From: Chryseobacterium taichungense
GTDB lineage: Bacteria > Bacteroidota > Bacteroidia > Flavobacteriales > Weeksellaceae
Assembly: GCF_900109935.1 (NCBI RefSeq)
Contig: NZ_FOBV01000007.1
Coordinates: 1 to 64,000, forward strand
Reading direction: 5' to 3'
DNA length: 64,000 bases
A model generated the notes under the pieces. The model had not been told where the DNA came from. It searched no databases and worked only from the letters and a program-made list of their open reading frames with translations. The position numbers and the translations under genes are program-made. Below, piece after piece: positions 16,211-24,527 of this stretch. Each line of letters begins with the position of its first letter. Positions within the stretch are counted from its first letter, which is position 1.

Positions 16211-18838
16211 ATGAAAATTGAAAAAATACAGGCATTGCGCGGCCCGAATATTTGGAGTATCAGGAGGAAGAAGCTGATACAGATGCGGTTGGATCTGGAA
16301 GAAATGGAAAATTTTCCCACGAATAAGATCGATGGATTCAGAGAAAGAATAGAAAAATTAATTCCTTCTTTGTTTACTCACAGATGTTCTGAAGGGGTAG
16401 AAGGAGGCTTCTTTCACCGTGTAGAAACAGGTACCTGGATGGGGCACGTTATCGAGCATATTGCGTTGGAAATTCAGACCCTTGCTGGTATGGATGTGGG
16501 CTTCGGAAGAACACGTGAGACAAAAACACCGGGAGTTTACAATGTTGTATTTAATTATATTGAAGAAAATGCAGGAATTTTTGCAGCAGAAGAATCTGTA
16601 AAGATCGCAGAAGCTTTGATTAACGGAGAAGATTATGATATAAACGCATGTATCCATAAGCTTAAAGAAATTCGTGAGAGAGTACGTCTTGGGCCTTCGA
16701 CCGGAAGTATCGTTGAGGAAGCCGTTTCAAGGAAAATTCCGTGGATACGTTTGGGAACGAATTCGCTGGTGCAGCTTGGATATGGAGTTAATCAGCAGAG
16801 ATTCCAAGCCACAATTACCGGAAAAACAAGCTCTATTGCGGTAGATATTGCATGTAATAAAGAACTGACCAAAAGAATGCTGCATGATGCGGCTATACCG
16901 GTGCCAATAGGAGATCTTATTACCGATGAAGAAGGTTTGGACAGTGTCGTAAGAAAAATAGGATATCCGGTGGTGATTAAGCCTTTGGATGGAAATCATG
17001 GGAAAGGTTCCTCGATTAACGTTAACGATTGGGAATCTGCCAAAATAGGATTGGAACACGCCCAGAAATATTCTAAACGTGTCATTGTTGAAAAATATAT
17101 TACGGGATATGATTTCAGGGTTCTGGTCATCAATAATAAAATGGTTGCGGCAGCCAGAAGAGTTCCGGCTCACGTTGTCGGGGACGGTGAAATGAATCTT
17201 CAGCAACTCATTGAAAAAGAAAATAACGATCCGAGAAGAGGGTATGGACATGAAAATGTTTTGACCGAAATTGAGATCGACAAAGACACCACCGAGCTTC
17301 TTGAAAAACTGAATTATACACTGGAAACAGTTCCTCAGAAAGGGGAGGTTGTTTACCTGAAGTCAACCGCTAATCTCTCAACGGGTGGTACATCGATCGA
17401 TGTCACAGACATGATTCATCCAGAAAATATTACAATGGCCGAAAGAATATCAAAAATCATCGGACTTGATGTCTGCGGAATTGATATTATGGCTGAAAAT
17501 CTTACACAACCGCTAAAGGAAAGTGGTGGAGCAATCATTGAAGTGAATGCTGCACCGGGTTTCAGGATGCACCTTGCTCCAAGTGAGGGGTTACCAAGAA
17601 ATGTTGCCGCTCCGGTTGTTGACATGCTTTATCCACCGGGAAAACCTTTTACTATTCCGATTATTGCAGTGACCGGAACTAATGGAAAAACCACAACGAC
17701 CCGATTAATTTCTCATATTGTAAAAAGTAACGGCTACAGGGTTGGTTTTACGACTTCAGACGGAATTTATATTCAGAATACGATGTTGTCTAAAGGTGAT
17801 ACTACAGGGCCTCTTTCAGCGGAGTTTATTTTAAAAGACCCAACGGTGGAATTTGCCGTGCTGGAAACGGCAAGGGGTGGAATTTTACGTTCTGGACTGG
17901 GCTTTTCACAGTGTGATATAGGGGTTTTGACCAATATTGAAGAAGATCATCTCGGAATGAATGATATCCACAACCTGAGAGATCTTACCCGTGTAAAAAG
18001 AGTCGTTCTTGACAGCGTAAAGAAAGGCGGATGGAGTATTCTGAATGCCGATAATGAGTATTCAATGAAGATCATTAACGATCTTGACAGTCAGGTCGCA
18101 ATTTTCAGTATGAATGAAAACAATCCGCATATTCAGAAATTTGCGAAGGAGGGAAGAATTACCTGCGTTTATGAAGAAGGTTTTGTTACCATCAAAAAAG
18201 GAGACTGGAAGATAAGAATAGGCAAGGCCAAAGATTTCCCAATCACCATGGAGGGTAAGGCAAAGTTTATGATTGAAAATGTTCTGGCAGCGAGTCTCGC
18301 CTGTTATCTTTACGGATTTGGCATTGAAGATATTTCTAATTCTTTAAGAACTTTTATACCAAGCGCTCAGCTTACACCGGGTCGATTGAATGTGTTTAAG
18401 TTTAAAAACTTTAAAGTTCTGATTGATTTCGCCCATAATCCTTCGGGATATGAAGCTATCGAAGACTATCTTAAAAATGTAGAAGCGACGAAAAAGATCG
18501 GTATTATTTCCGGTGTCGGAGATCGTAGAGACAGCGATATCAGGGAATGCGGTAAGATTGCAGGAAGAATGTTCGACCATATCATCATCAGAAATGAAAA
18601 ACATCTTCGCGGAAGAACGGAAGATGAGATCAACGGTCTTATCATTGAAGGAATGCAGTCTTCAGGAAGAGATGTGAGCTATGAAATCATTCCTAAGGAA
18701 ATCGAAGCTCTGAAGCATGCAATGGGAATGGCCGAAGAAGGAACATTTATAACGGCTTTAAGTGATGTGATTTCAAATGCTATTGATCTGGTACAGGATT
18801 ATCAGGCAAGAGAATTGCTCGAAGACGATAAGATTTAA
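16211..18838 (+). CDS. cphA: cyanophycin synthetase
   Basis: The protein has 875 residues, the usual CphA1 length. Residues about 1-160 form the N-terminal domain, about 220-475 an ATP-grasp domain (KPLDGNHGKGSSINV at 257-271; GAIIEVNAAPGFRMH near its end), and the rest a Mur-ligase-like domain with P-loop VTGTNGKTTTT (Lys493), LETARGGILRSGLGF and DFAHNPSGYEAI. CphA adds aspartate to the polymer with one active site and arginine to its side chain with the other, each using ATP. The gene is divergent from cphB and ends in a very strong hairpin, so it is monocistronic. Production of a nitrogen reserve granule is expected. Confidence 0.95.
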   Translation: MKIEKIQALRGPNIWSIRRKKLIQMRLDLEEMENFPTNKIDGFRERIEKLIPSLFTHRCSEGVEGGFFHRVETGTWMGHVIEHIALEIQTLAGMDVGFGRTRETKTPGVYNVVFNYIEENAGIFAAEESVKIAEALINGEDYDINACIHKLKEIRERVRLGPSTGSIVEEAVSRKIPWIRLGTNSLVQLGYGVNQQRFQATITGKTSSIAVDIACNKELTKRMLHDAAIPVPIGDLITDEEGLDSVVRKIGYPVVIKPLDGNHGKGSSINVNDWESAKIGLEHAQKYSKRVIVEKYITGYDFRVLVINNKMVAAARRVPAHVVGDGEMNLQQLIEKENNDPRRGYGHENVLTEIEIDKDTTELLEKLNYTLETVPQKGEVVYLKSTANLSTGGTSIDVTDMIHPENITMAERISKIIGLDVCGIDIMAENLTQPLKESGGAIIEVNAAPGFRMHLAPSEGLPRNVAAPVVDMLYPPGKPFTIPIIAVTGTNGKTTTTRLISHIVKSNGYRVGFTTSDGIYIQNTMLSKGDTTGPLSAEFILKDPTVEFAVLETARGGILRSGLGFSQCDIGVLTNIEEDHLGMNDIHNLRDLTRVKRVVLDSVKKGGWSILNADNEYSMKIINDLDSQVAIFSMNENNPHIQKFAKEGRITCVYEEGFVTIKKGDWKIRIGKAKDFPITMEGKAKFMIENVLAASLACYLYGFGIEDISNSLRTFIPSAQLTPGRLNVFKFKNFKVLIDFAHNPSGYEAIEDYLKNVEATKKIGIISGVGDRRDSDIRECGKIAGRMFDHIIIRNEKHLRGRTEDEINGLIIEGMQSSGRDVSYEIIPKEIEALKHAMGMAEEGTFITALSDVISNAIDLVQDYQARELLEDDKI

Positions 18839-18850
18839 TCATTATATTTA

Positions 18851-18887
18851 AAAGTTTCGGCGGCATCGAAGATGCCGCCGAAACTTT
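18851..18887. terminator. 17-bp hairpin after cphA
   Basis: Bases 18851-18867 pair perfectly with 18871-18887 around the loop GAA. The stem is GC-rich inside and AAAG/CTTT at its base, so it can end both cphA and the minus-strand cluster that stops at 18910. Confidence 0.85.
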
Positions 18888-18909
18888 ATCTTACTTTTAT
18901 AAATTAATT

Positions 18910-19368
18910 TTATAAATTTTCCCACAGTTGCTTGATCTCCCGCATTTTTACCAGATAAAAATATAATGGAATCAACTCTAATCGTAAGGTGAAAAAATTA
19001 TTATCAGGTAATATAAATGGTATGATCATCATAATAATACAGACTGCAATACCAATAACAGCATCAACAATAGCTGCTTGCGGAGCCCACTTTTGCTCAA
19101 ACCAAAGTCCATATGCCACAATTCCTTTATAGATGATTAAGCAACTTGTTATTAGCCCGTAAAGGGTATAAACATGTGTTGCCTGAATTCCGTAAATTGA
19201 CATTTTAAATTCCCTTACAAAAGGTCCGATACCAAGGAACAAAGCTGTGACTGAACCTCCGATTAGAAAGAACCAGACAAAAATTTTGATCCAGACTGGC
19301 AGAAGATTTCTTCTTCGGGTAAAATTTGTTTTCTTTTCAAATTCTTCAAAAGCTGAAGTTTCATTCAT
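18910..19368 (-). CDS. four-helix membrane protein, unknown
   Basis: The protein has 152 residues. A charged N terminus of about 24 residues is followed by four hydrophobic stretches (about 25-47, 66-88, 97-117 and a weaker last one near 125-140). I see no family motif. It is the last gene of the minus-strand ATP-grasp cluster, 19 bases after the 394-residue ATP-grasp-like gene, so it is probably co-transcribed and might serve as a membrane partner or exporter for that pathway; this is an inference from position alone. Confidence 0.65.
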   Translation of the reverse strand: MNETSAFEEFEKKTNFTRRRNLLPVWIKIFVWFFLIGGSVTALFLGIGPFVREFKMSIYGIQATHVYTLYGLITSCLIIYKGIVAYGLWFEQKWAPQAAIVDAVIGIAVCIIMMIIPFILPDNNFFTLRLELIPLYFYLVKMREIKQLWENL

Positions 19369-19387
19369 TGTATATTAGTTTTATAAT

Positions 19388-20572
19388 TTATTCTTGTGCA
19401 AAAAAAGCGTTGGAGCTTCCAATCCAGATGGCATCTTTCTTATTGAAATCTACGTTTACCATATCGGCTTTGGTCATTCTTGCAAGATTTTCCAGCAGGA
19501 TAGGACGTTCATCATTTTCATGCCAAATATACAACAAACGGATTTCTCCTTTTGAAAAATCTCCGTTGATATCTTCAAAAACCGGTTCATAATTAACTTT
19601 TCTTTGTAAAATATAGTTTTGCTTATCTTCAATAGCGTCTGTTATCTCCTTTGTCGGGTTTAAATTAACACCACTTCCAGCAAAAGAAAATAAAGGTTTC
19701 AAAACAAAATTTTCGAGGTTTTCATTTTCCGGAAATTCATGCAGAAAATAGCTTTTCGGGACAAACTGATGCTCTAAAAGCGGTAACAAAAATTTAGAAA
19801 TTTTGAAAAACCAGTTCGGATGTGTAATCCATTTTACATCGACATCTTCACGGAAATCAAATTCCGTTTTCAGATCCGGAATACGGTCTAATTCATCAAA
19901 AATCACCCGATTATAAATCCTTTTAATCTCAATTAAATTTCCATCGTATTCATAATATAATTTTTTACCGTTCTTTTTGATTTTAGTAAGGCAAACTGTT
20001 TTTATTCCCAGCAGTTTTTCAGTAAAAATAAAATCAATTTGTGTTTTTTGTTTTTCAGGGTAAATTTCCAGTAGAATAACATTTTCAGGGTTCTCATCAC
20101 CGACGATAAGATCGTTAAGATGATTTTTAAAATTTTCTTGAGACATATTATTCCTGATTTCCGAAAGAAATGGATAAATTTCACAGAAAGAATCTTCAAA
20201 AATCTTTTGAAAAGCATACAGAGAAGGGAATGCCTGAAGTTCGATGAGCTGTGGCTCAATTTCTCCATTGTTATTTTTACAGATTCCGAAATCTATGGTA
20301 AAGAAATGCGGCTTATTGGTATCATTAGGGACTCTGCAGTTGTCCGGAATGGCTTTTTGTAAAAGGTCTGGAGATAAAGTCTTAATCTGGTCAATAATAC
20401 TTTCGCTCGCACTGATCAGTTTAGCTTCAAAATCTTTTGTTAAGAAAATAGGACTTTCAGAAATTCTGAATCCCGGTTCTAGTCCGCTTTTTTGTTTTAA
20501 ATATTCTTTTAGAAGGCTGTATTTTTCCTGTGAAAAATCCTGATTAAACTGTTTTCTATATTTTGGAATCAT
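19388..20572 (-). CDS. ATP-grasp-like protein, unknown substrate
   Basis: The protein has 394 residues. A central segment FVLKPLFSFAGSGVNLNPT (about 292-310) looks like the lysine and glycine-rich loop of an ATP-grasp fold, and YILQRKVNYEPVF followed by GEIRLLYIW could be the later nucleotide- and metal-binding strands. The N-terminal part has FFTIDFGICKNNNGEIEPQL and IELQAFPSLYAFQ, which may form the acceptor side, as in glutathionylspermidine-synthetase-like proteins. The match is weaker than for the other two ATP-grasp proteins of the cluster. It lies 74 bases after the amidotransferase gene and 19 before the membrane protein gene. Confidence 0.6.
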   Translation of the reverse strand: MIPKYRKQFNQDFSQEKYSLLKEYLKQKSGLEPGFRISESPIFLTKDFEAKLISASESIIDQIKTLSPDLLQKAIPDNCRVPNDTNKPHFFTIDFGICKNNNGEIEPQLIELQAFPSLYAFQKIFEDSFCEIYPFLSEIRNNMSQENFKNHLNDLIVGDENPENVILLEIYPEKQKTQIDFIFTEKLLGIKTVCLTKIKKNGKKLYYEYDGNLIEIKRIYNRVIFDELDRIPDLKTEFDFREDVDVKWITHPNWFFKISKFLLPLLEHQFVPKSYFLHEFPENENLENFVLKPLFSFAGSGVNLNPTKEITDAIEDKQNYILQRKVNYEPVFEDINGDFSKGEIRLLYIWHENDERPILLENLARMTKADMVNVDFNKKDAIWIGSSNAFFAQE

Positions 20573-20646
20573 AAATCTTTTTCTTTGTGATTTAAAAAAT
20601 CGGACATTTTAGCCCGATTGTATATATATTTTTATCGAAGTATTTT

Positions 20647-21483
20647 CTACATTAAAGCATGAATTCTGCTTAAAATATTCTGTTTTGCAAAGTCTAAAAA
20701 TCTTGGGAGAATCTGGGACTGTGTAAGAATGATTTTATCTTCATCATCAATTCTGTCAATCGTCTCAAGATATTTTTCCATACCGAAATTTTCGATCATG
20801 GCCAATTTGTTTTTTTCATCCTTAAGATTTTCCATCATTCCTTCAGGATTAGCTTCAGGATGAAACTGAGTTCCGAAAATTTCTTCAGAAAAACGGACAG
20901 CCATTACCGCTCTTTCAAGATCAATGTGTGGCCGGAATTTCTCAATCGCCATAATTTTCATTCCCAATTCTTCAAAACGCTCATGATCCGGTTCGATAAA
21001 TTGATAAGCCCGAGAATCAACGGCATAAAAGGGATCTGGAAGATTCTTAAACAAAAATTCTTGCTCACCTTCTTCGGTTTTATGAACCGGCATTACCCCG
21101 AAAGAATACGATTTTCTTTTATTGATCGTTCCGAGCTTCCAATGAATACTTGCCAACTGGAATGAATGACAGATCAGGAAAAGATATTTTTTTTCAGGAT
21201 TGTGTTTATTGTGTTCGAAAATAGCAGTTAAGAATCCGCTAAATTTATCCTCCCATTCCAATCCTTCACGGTGAGGATTTCCGGGACCTCCGGAAGAAAT
21301 AAATATGTCGAAATCTTCAATCTCCGGAATTTCATTTTTAAACCTTACATCAAACGTCTTGATGATTACGCTTTCTTCCACACAACGTTGCTGAAGAGCT
21401 TCAGAAATTTCTTTTATATTTTTAAATCCCTGATTTACCTGATTATTATTCATATCCAGCAATGCAATTCGAATATCCTTCAT
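20647..21483 (-). CDS. class I glutamine amidotransferase
   Basis: The protein has 278 residues. The class I catalytic triad is visible: Cys105 in YLFLICHSFQLAS, His208 and Glu210 in FGTQFHPEANPEG, with the oxyanion region SSGGPGNP at 63-70. Such domains release ammonia from glutamine and pass it to a partner enzyme, or hydrolyse gamma-glutamyl amides. The nucleophile elbow CHSFQ differs from the common CxGxQ, so a hydrolase acting on the cluster's own product is also possible. The C-terminal 55 residues extend beyond the core. It is 26 bases after the GCS2-type ligase gene, so the two probably act together. Confidence 0.82.
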   Translation of the reverse strand: MKDIRIALLDMNNNQVNQGFKNIKEISEALQQRCVEESVIIKTFDVRFKNEIPEIEDFDIFISSGGPGNPHREGLEWEDKFSGFLTAIFEHNKHNPEKKYLFLICHSFQLASIHWKLGTINKRKSYSFGVMPVHKTEEGEQEFLFKNLPDPFYAVDSRAYQFIEPDHERFEELGMKIMAIEKFRPHIDLERAVMAVRFSEEIFGTQFHPEANPEGMMENLKDEKNKLAMIENFGMEKYLETIDRIDDEDKIILTQSQILPRFLDFAKQNILSRIHALM

Positions 21484-21509
21484 GCTACTTCATATTTTGT
21501 ACAAATTTA

Positions 21510-22634
21510 TTAAATATTGTGAAGTGGTTCTCCGTGCGTAATACCATATTCGGTTTCTGAGATCATATAATCAACAACTTTTGTAAGATCGCCGGTTTCA
21601 TTAAAAATTCTAAGCTGCCGGTCCGCGCCCGTTCCGTTTTCTAAAATTTTCCAGGCATATTCCACTTCATTGCGGCATCCCAAATCATCTACAACATCAT
21701 CGATGAATTCCAAAAGTTCTTTTAAAAGATCAGGATAAGGCACAGATTCCTCCTTACCAAAATCAATAAGATGAGCTTCAATTCCGCTTTTGGAGGCCCT
21801 CCATTTATTTTCATTAAGCAGTAATCTTCTATAGCTTCTGAAGCTTAAATTTTGCTGGTGCAGCTTGTATATTTTAGCAACCAAAGACTGCATAATCGCT
21901 GCAAGGCATACCGTTTCATCTATTCTTAAAGGCATATCGCAAATCCTGAATTCTATGGTTGGGTAAAACGGATGCACCCTCAAATCCCACCAGATTTTCT
22001 TGGCATTGTCGATCGTACCTGTCTTCACTAAGAGGTCAACATAACTGTCGAATTCCGCGAGAGAATTAAAAAAGCTAGGAATTCCTGTTCTTGGAAACTT
22101 CACAAAAATTTCCTGTCTATATGATTTAAAACCGGTATTCCTGCCGATCCAAAACGGTGAATTTGTTGATAATGCATAAACATGCGGAAGAAAGTATCTC
22201 ATCACATTTTGGATTCTTACTCCTTCTTCACGGTTCGGTATTCCGATGTGCACGTGAAGTCCGAAGATGAGGTTTCCACGCGCAACATCGCCCATGTCGT
22301 CTACAATTTTATTGTACCGTTCGCCGTTGGTTATGGTGTTGTGTTCCCAGTTTGAAAATGGGTGTGTTCCACCGCCGGAAACGCGAAGTCCCTGTTCGTG
22401 TGCGGTTTTGATAAGATGTCTTCTCAGGTTGGTTAGTTCTGCTTTAGCTTCCTGAATATTCTGGCAGATTCCCGTTTCCATTTCGATCATGGATTCGTGC
22501 ATTTCGTGCTTTAAATTTTCGCTTAAAACAGCTTTCCCGCCTTCAATAATTTTCGAAACATGAGAGATCAGGTCTCTGCTCTCAACATCAATGATCTGAT
22601 ATTCTTCTTCGATCCCAATAGTAAACTGATGCAT
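21510..22634 (-). CDS. GCS2-type carboxylate-amine ligase (YbdK-like)
   Basis: The protein has 374 residues, the usual size for the glutamate-cysteine ligase 2 family. The metal- and ATP-binding start FTIGIEEEYQIID is followed by the glutamate-side segment HEMHESMIEMETGICQN, by GGGTHPFSNW, GLHVHIGIPN and WDLRVHPFYPTIEFRICDMP, all family hallmarks. The family joins a carboxyl group, often the gamma-carboxyl of glutamate, to an amine with ATP. Real glutathione synthesis is not implied: YbdK-like members have weak or different activity. It is 22 bases after the RimK-like gene and 26 before the amidotransferase, at the core of the ligase cluster. Confidence 0.88.
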   Translation of the reverse strand: MHQFTIGIEEEYQIIDVESRDLISHVSKIIEGGKAVLSENLKHEMHESMIEMETGICQNIQEAKAELTNLRRHLIKTAHEQGLRVSGGGTHPFSNWEHNTITNGERYNKIVDDMGDVARGNLIFGLHVHIGIPNREEGVRIQNVMRYFLPHVYALSTNSPFWIGRNTGFKSYRQEIFVKFPRTGIPSFFNSLAEFDSYVDLLVKTGTIDNAKKIWWDLRVHPFYPTIEFRICDMPLRIDETVCLAAIMQSLVAKIYKLHQQNLSFRSYRRLLLNENKWRASKSGIEAHLIDFGKEESVPYPDLLKELLEFIDDVVDDLGCRNEVEYAWKILENGTGADRQLRIFNETGDLTKVVDYMISETEYGITHGEPLHNI

Positions 22635-22656
22635 TTTTTTCGTGTTTTTATGTTTT

Positions 22657-23610
22657 TTATTGTAAAGAATCTTTTACGAAATTCCCCCAGGCAATATTAG
22701 GTTTCCCCGGAACATATTCTTTGGCTTTTTCTATGGCCAATTTTGCAGAATGTTCCACAATCCAGGCGAAATTTTCTTCTCCTACAGAATTCCTGTCGGC
22801 ATCCGGCGCAGGATTGCAGAAGTCTATGGCGTAAGGAATTCCGTCCCGAACGGCAAATTCCACCGTATTAAAATCATAGCCCAACGCTTCATTCATTTTA
22901 ATGGTGTAATCATGAATGGTTTTTAATAATTTTTCCAATTCTTTTCCTTCTGTTTTATGGGTGGTTTCATATCTCAGGTGGGGAGCATTTCTCGGTTCGT
23001 AAGGCATAATATGAACATATTTTCGGCCTAAGCAATACACTCTGTAGTAATCATCAAAAATGATTTCTTCCTGTACCATCATCACAAGCTGTTCGGTTTC
23101 CGAATGTTTATCCCAGAGGTCTTGAGGATTCTCTACACGGTAAACATTTCTCCAGCCACCGCCGTCATGCGGTTTCATGTAAGCCGGAAATCCCACATAA
23201 TCAAAAATATAATCCCAGTCGTGAGGGAATTTCAGATTTCTGAAAGACGTTTCTGAAGTATTGGCTGGTCTTTCGTATGAAGGCAGTAAAACTGTTTTCG
23301 GAAGAGGAATTCCGAGTTTGGTCATTAAAGCATTGTTGAAAAATTTTTCATCTGCACTCCACCAAAACGGATTATTAATGACGTACGTTCCGTTCAGTGC
23401 TGCATTTTTAAGGTAAGCCCTGTAAAAAGGAACATCCTGTGAAATTCTGTCAATAATAACAGCATAGTCATAATCTGCTCCCTGTTCAAGTTTGTCAATA
23501 CTTACAGGTTCTGCAACAATTTCGCCTTTTCCAAGCTCGTTTACCTTATCGATAAATGCCCAGGGAAACGTATCTTCCATTCCGAATAGTATTCCGACTT
23601 TTTTTACCAT
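22657..23610 (-). CDS. ATP-grasp ligase, RimK/glutathione-synthetase-like
   Basis: The protein has 317 residues. The N-terminal 100 residues form a pre-ATP-grasp domain. The grasp part has FPAYMKPHDGGGWRNVYRV with Lys146 and the flexible Gly-rich loop, MMVQEEIIFDDYYRVYCLG as the second strand pair, and FNTVEFAVRDGIPYAIDFCN with the Asp/Asn metal ligands near residue 273. It should form an amide bond from an acyl phosphate; donor and acceptor are unknown. It lies 36 bases after the esterase gene and 22 before the GCS2-type ligase gene, all on one strand. Confidence 0.8.
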   Translation of the reverse strand: MVKKVGILFGMEDTFPWAFIDKVNELGKGEIVAEPVSIDKLEQGADYDYAVIIDRISQDVPFYRAYLKNAALNGTYVINNPFWWSADEKFFNNALMTKLGIPLPKTVLLPSYERPANTSETSFRNLKFPHDWDYIFDYVGFPAYMKPHDGGGWRNVYRVENPQDLWDKHSETEQLVMMVQEEIIFDDYYRVYCLGRKYVHIMPYEPRNAPHLRYETTHKTEGKELEKLLKTIHDYTIKMNEALGYDFNTVEFAVRDGIPYAIDFCNPAPDADRNSVGEENFAWIVEHSAKLAIEKAKEYVPGKPNIAWGNFVKDSLQ

Positions 23611-23646
23611 AGTTGTATTTTTTATGTGTATTAATTTTTATTTAAA

Positions 23647-24360
23647 TTAAGAGAAAAATGCTCCGATAAATGTTGGAAAAACCATTCTCCAAAGCGGCCA
23701 GTCATGACTGATCCACTTTCTTTCGTCATACCAGAAATCAATTCCTTTTAAACGTAAAATTTCTGCCATTTCGATATTTTTGTCTTTACAGATGTCCTGA
23801 TCGGAAGTGCTTAAAACAATATGCATATGCTTGTATTTCCATGCTTCATCATTTCTTACAAATTCCCTTGGGCAATTGAAATAAACGAGATCATCGGAAT
23901 ATCCGTCCATAAAATTCCTGATACTGAAAGCTCCCGAAAGACAAAACAAGTGTGAAACAACATCCGGAAATCGGAAGGCGAAATTGGCAGCGTGATATCC
24001 GCCGAAACTTGCTCCTGCTACCGCAACACGGTGTGTCTTATGAATTTTCTGAATGTAGGGCAGAAATTCCTGGATCAAAAACTGTACATATCGTTCATAA
24101 TTTTTAATTCTTTGCTGAGGAGAGATCCCTTCATCATAGAAGCTCCAACTGTCAATCGTCTGGATATTATAAAGTTTAATTTTTCCCTGTTCAACAAACC
24201 AGTTCACACTTTCATTCAGATGAAAATCATGATTTTGGGTATAAAGCCCCTGCGAAGTCGGAAACATTATGACCGGATGACCGTAATGTCCTGTAACTTC
24301 CACTTTGATGCTTGTACACAAAATATGTGAATAGTAATCTGTATGTTCTATATGTGGCAT
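23647..24360 (-). CDS. alpha/beta-hydrolase, small esterase-like
   Basis: The protein has 237 residues. The nucleophile elbow is VAGASFGGYHAANFAFRFP with Ser118; an acidic residue in VLSTSDQDICKD and His in KWISHDWPLWR complete a probable triad. There is no signal peptide, so it should act in the cytoplasm. Proteins of this kind (COG4947-like) are found next to ATP-grasp and GCS2 ligases in other bacteria. It is preceded by the TTGCTAA array, whose edge is 41 bases before the ATG, and followed 36 bases later by the RimK-like ligase gene. A role in releasing or editing the ligase product is inferred. Confidence 0.8.
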   Translation of the reverse strand: MPHIEHTDYYSHILCTSIKVEVTGHYGHPVIMFPTSQGLYTQNHDFHLNESVNWFVEQGKIKLYNIQTIDSWSFYDEGISPQQRIKNYERYVQFLIQEFLPYIQKIHKTHRVAVAGASFGGYHAANFAFRFPDVVSHLFCLSGAFSIRNFMDGYSDDLVYFNCPREFVRNDEAWKYKHMHIVLSTSDQDICKDKNIEMAEILRLKGIDFWYDERKWISHDWPLWRMVFPTFIGAFFS

Positions 24361-24401
24361 TTTTTAATAACTTATGAATAATAATATATTATGAATTATT
24401 T

Positions 24402-24527
24402 TTGCTAATTGCTAATTGCTAATTGCTAATTGCTAATTGCTAATTGCTAATTGCTAATTGCTAATTGCTAATTGCTAATTGCTAATTGCTAATTGCTAAT
24501 TGCTAATTGCTAATTGCTAATTGCTAA
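24402..24527. repeat. 18 exact copies of the heptamer TTGCTAA
   Basis: The array is 126 bases long with no interruption or substitution. Its last unit contains the stop codon of the upstream ATP-grasp gene (24524-24526), and its other edge lies 41 bases before the esterase ATG at 24360. Since 7 is not a multiple of 3, both strands meet stop codons (TAA or TAG) in every frame every 21 bases, so it cannot be coding. Perfect identity over 18 units points to recent expansion by slippage and to copy-number variation between strains. Confidence 0.97.

Noticed and set aside
24402..24527. CRISPR array
   Set aside because: The units are 7 bases with no spacers, and no cas genes are present.
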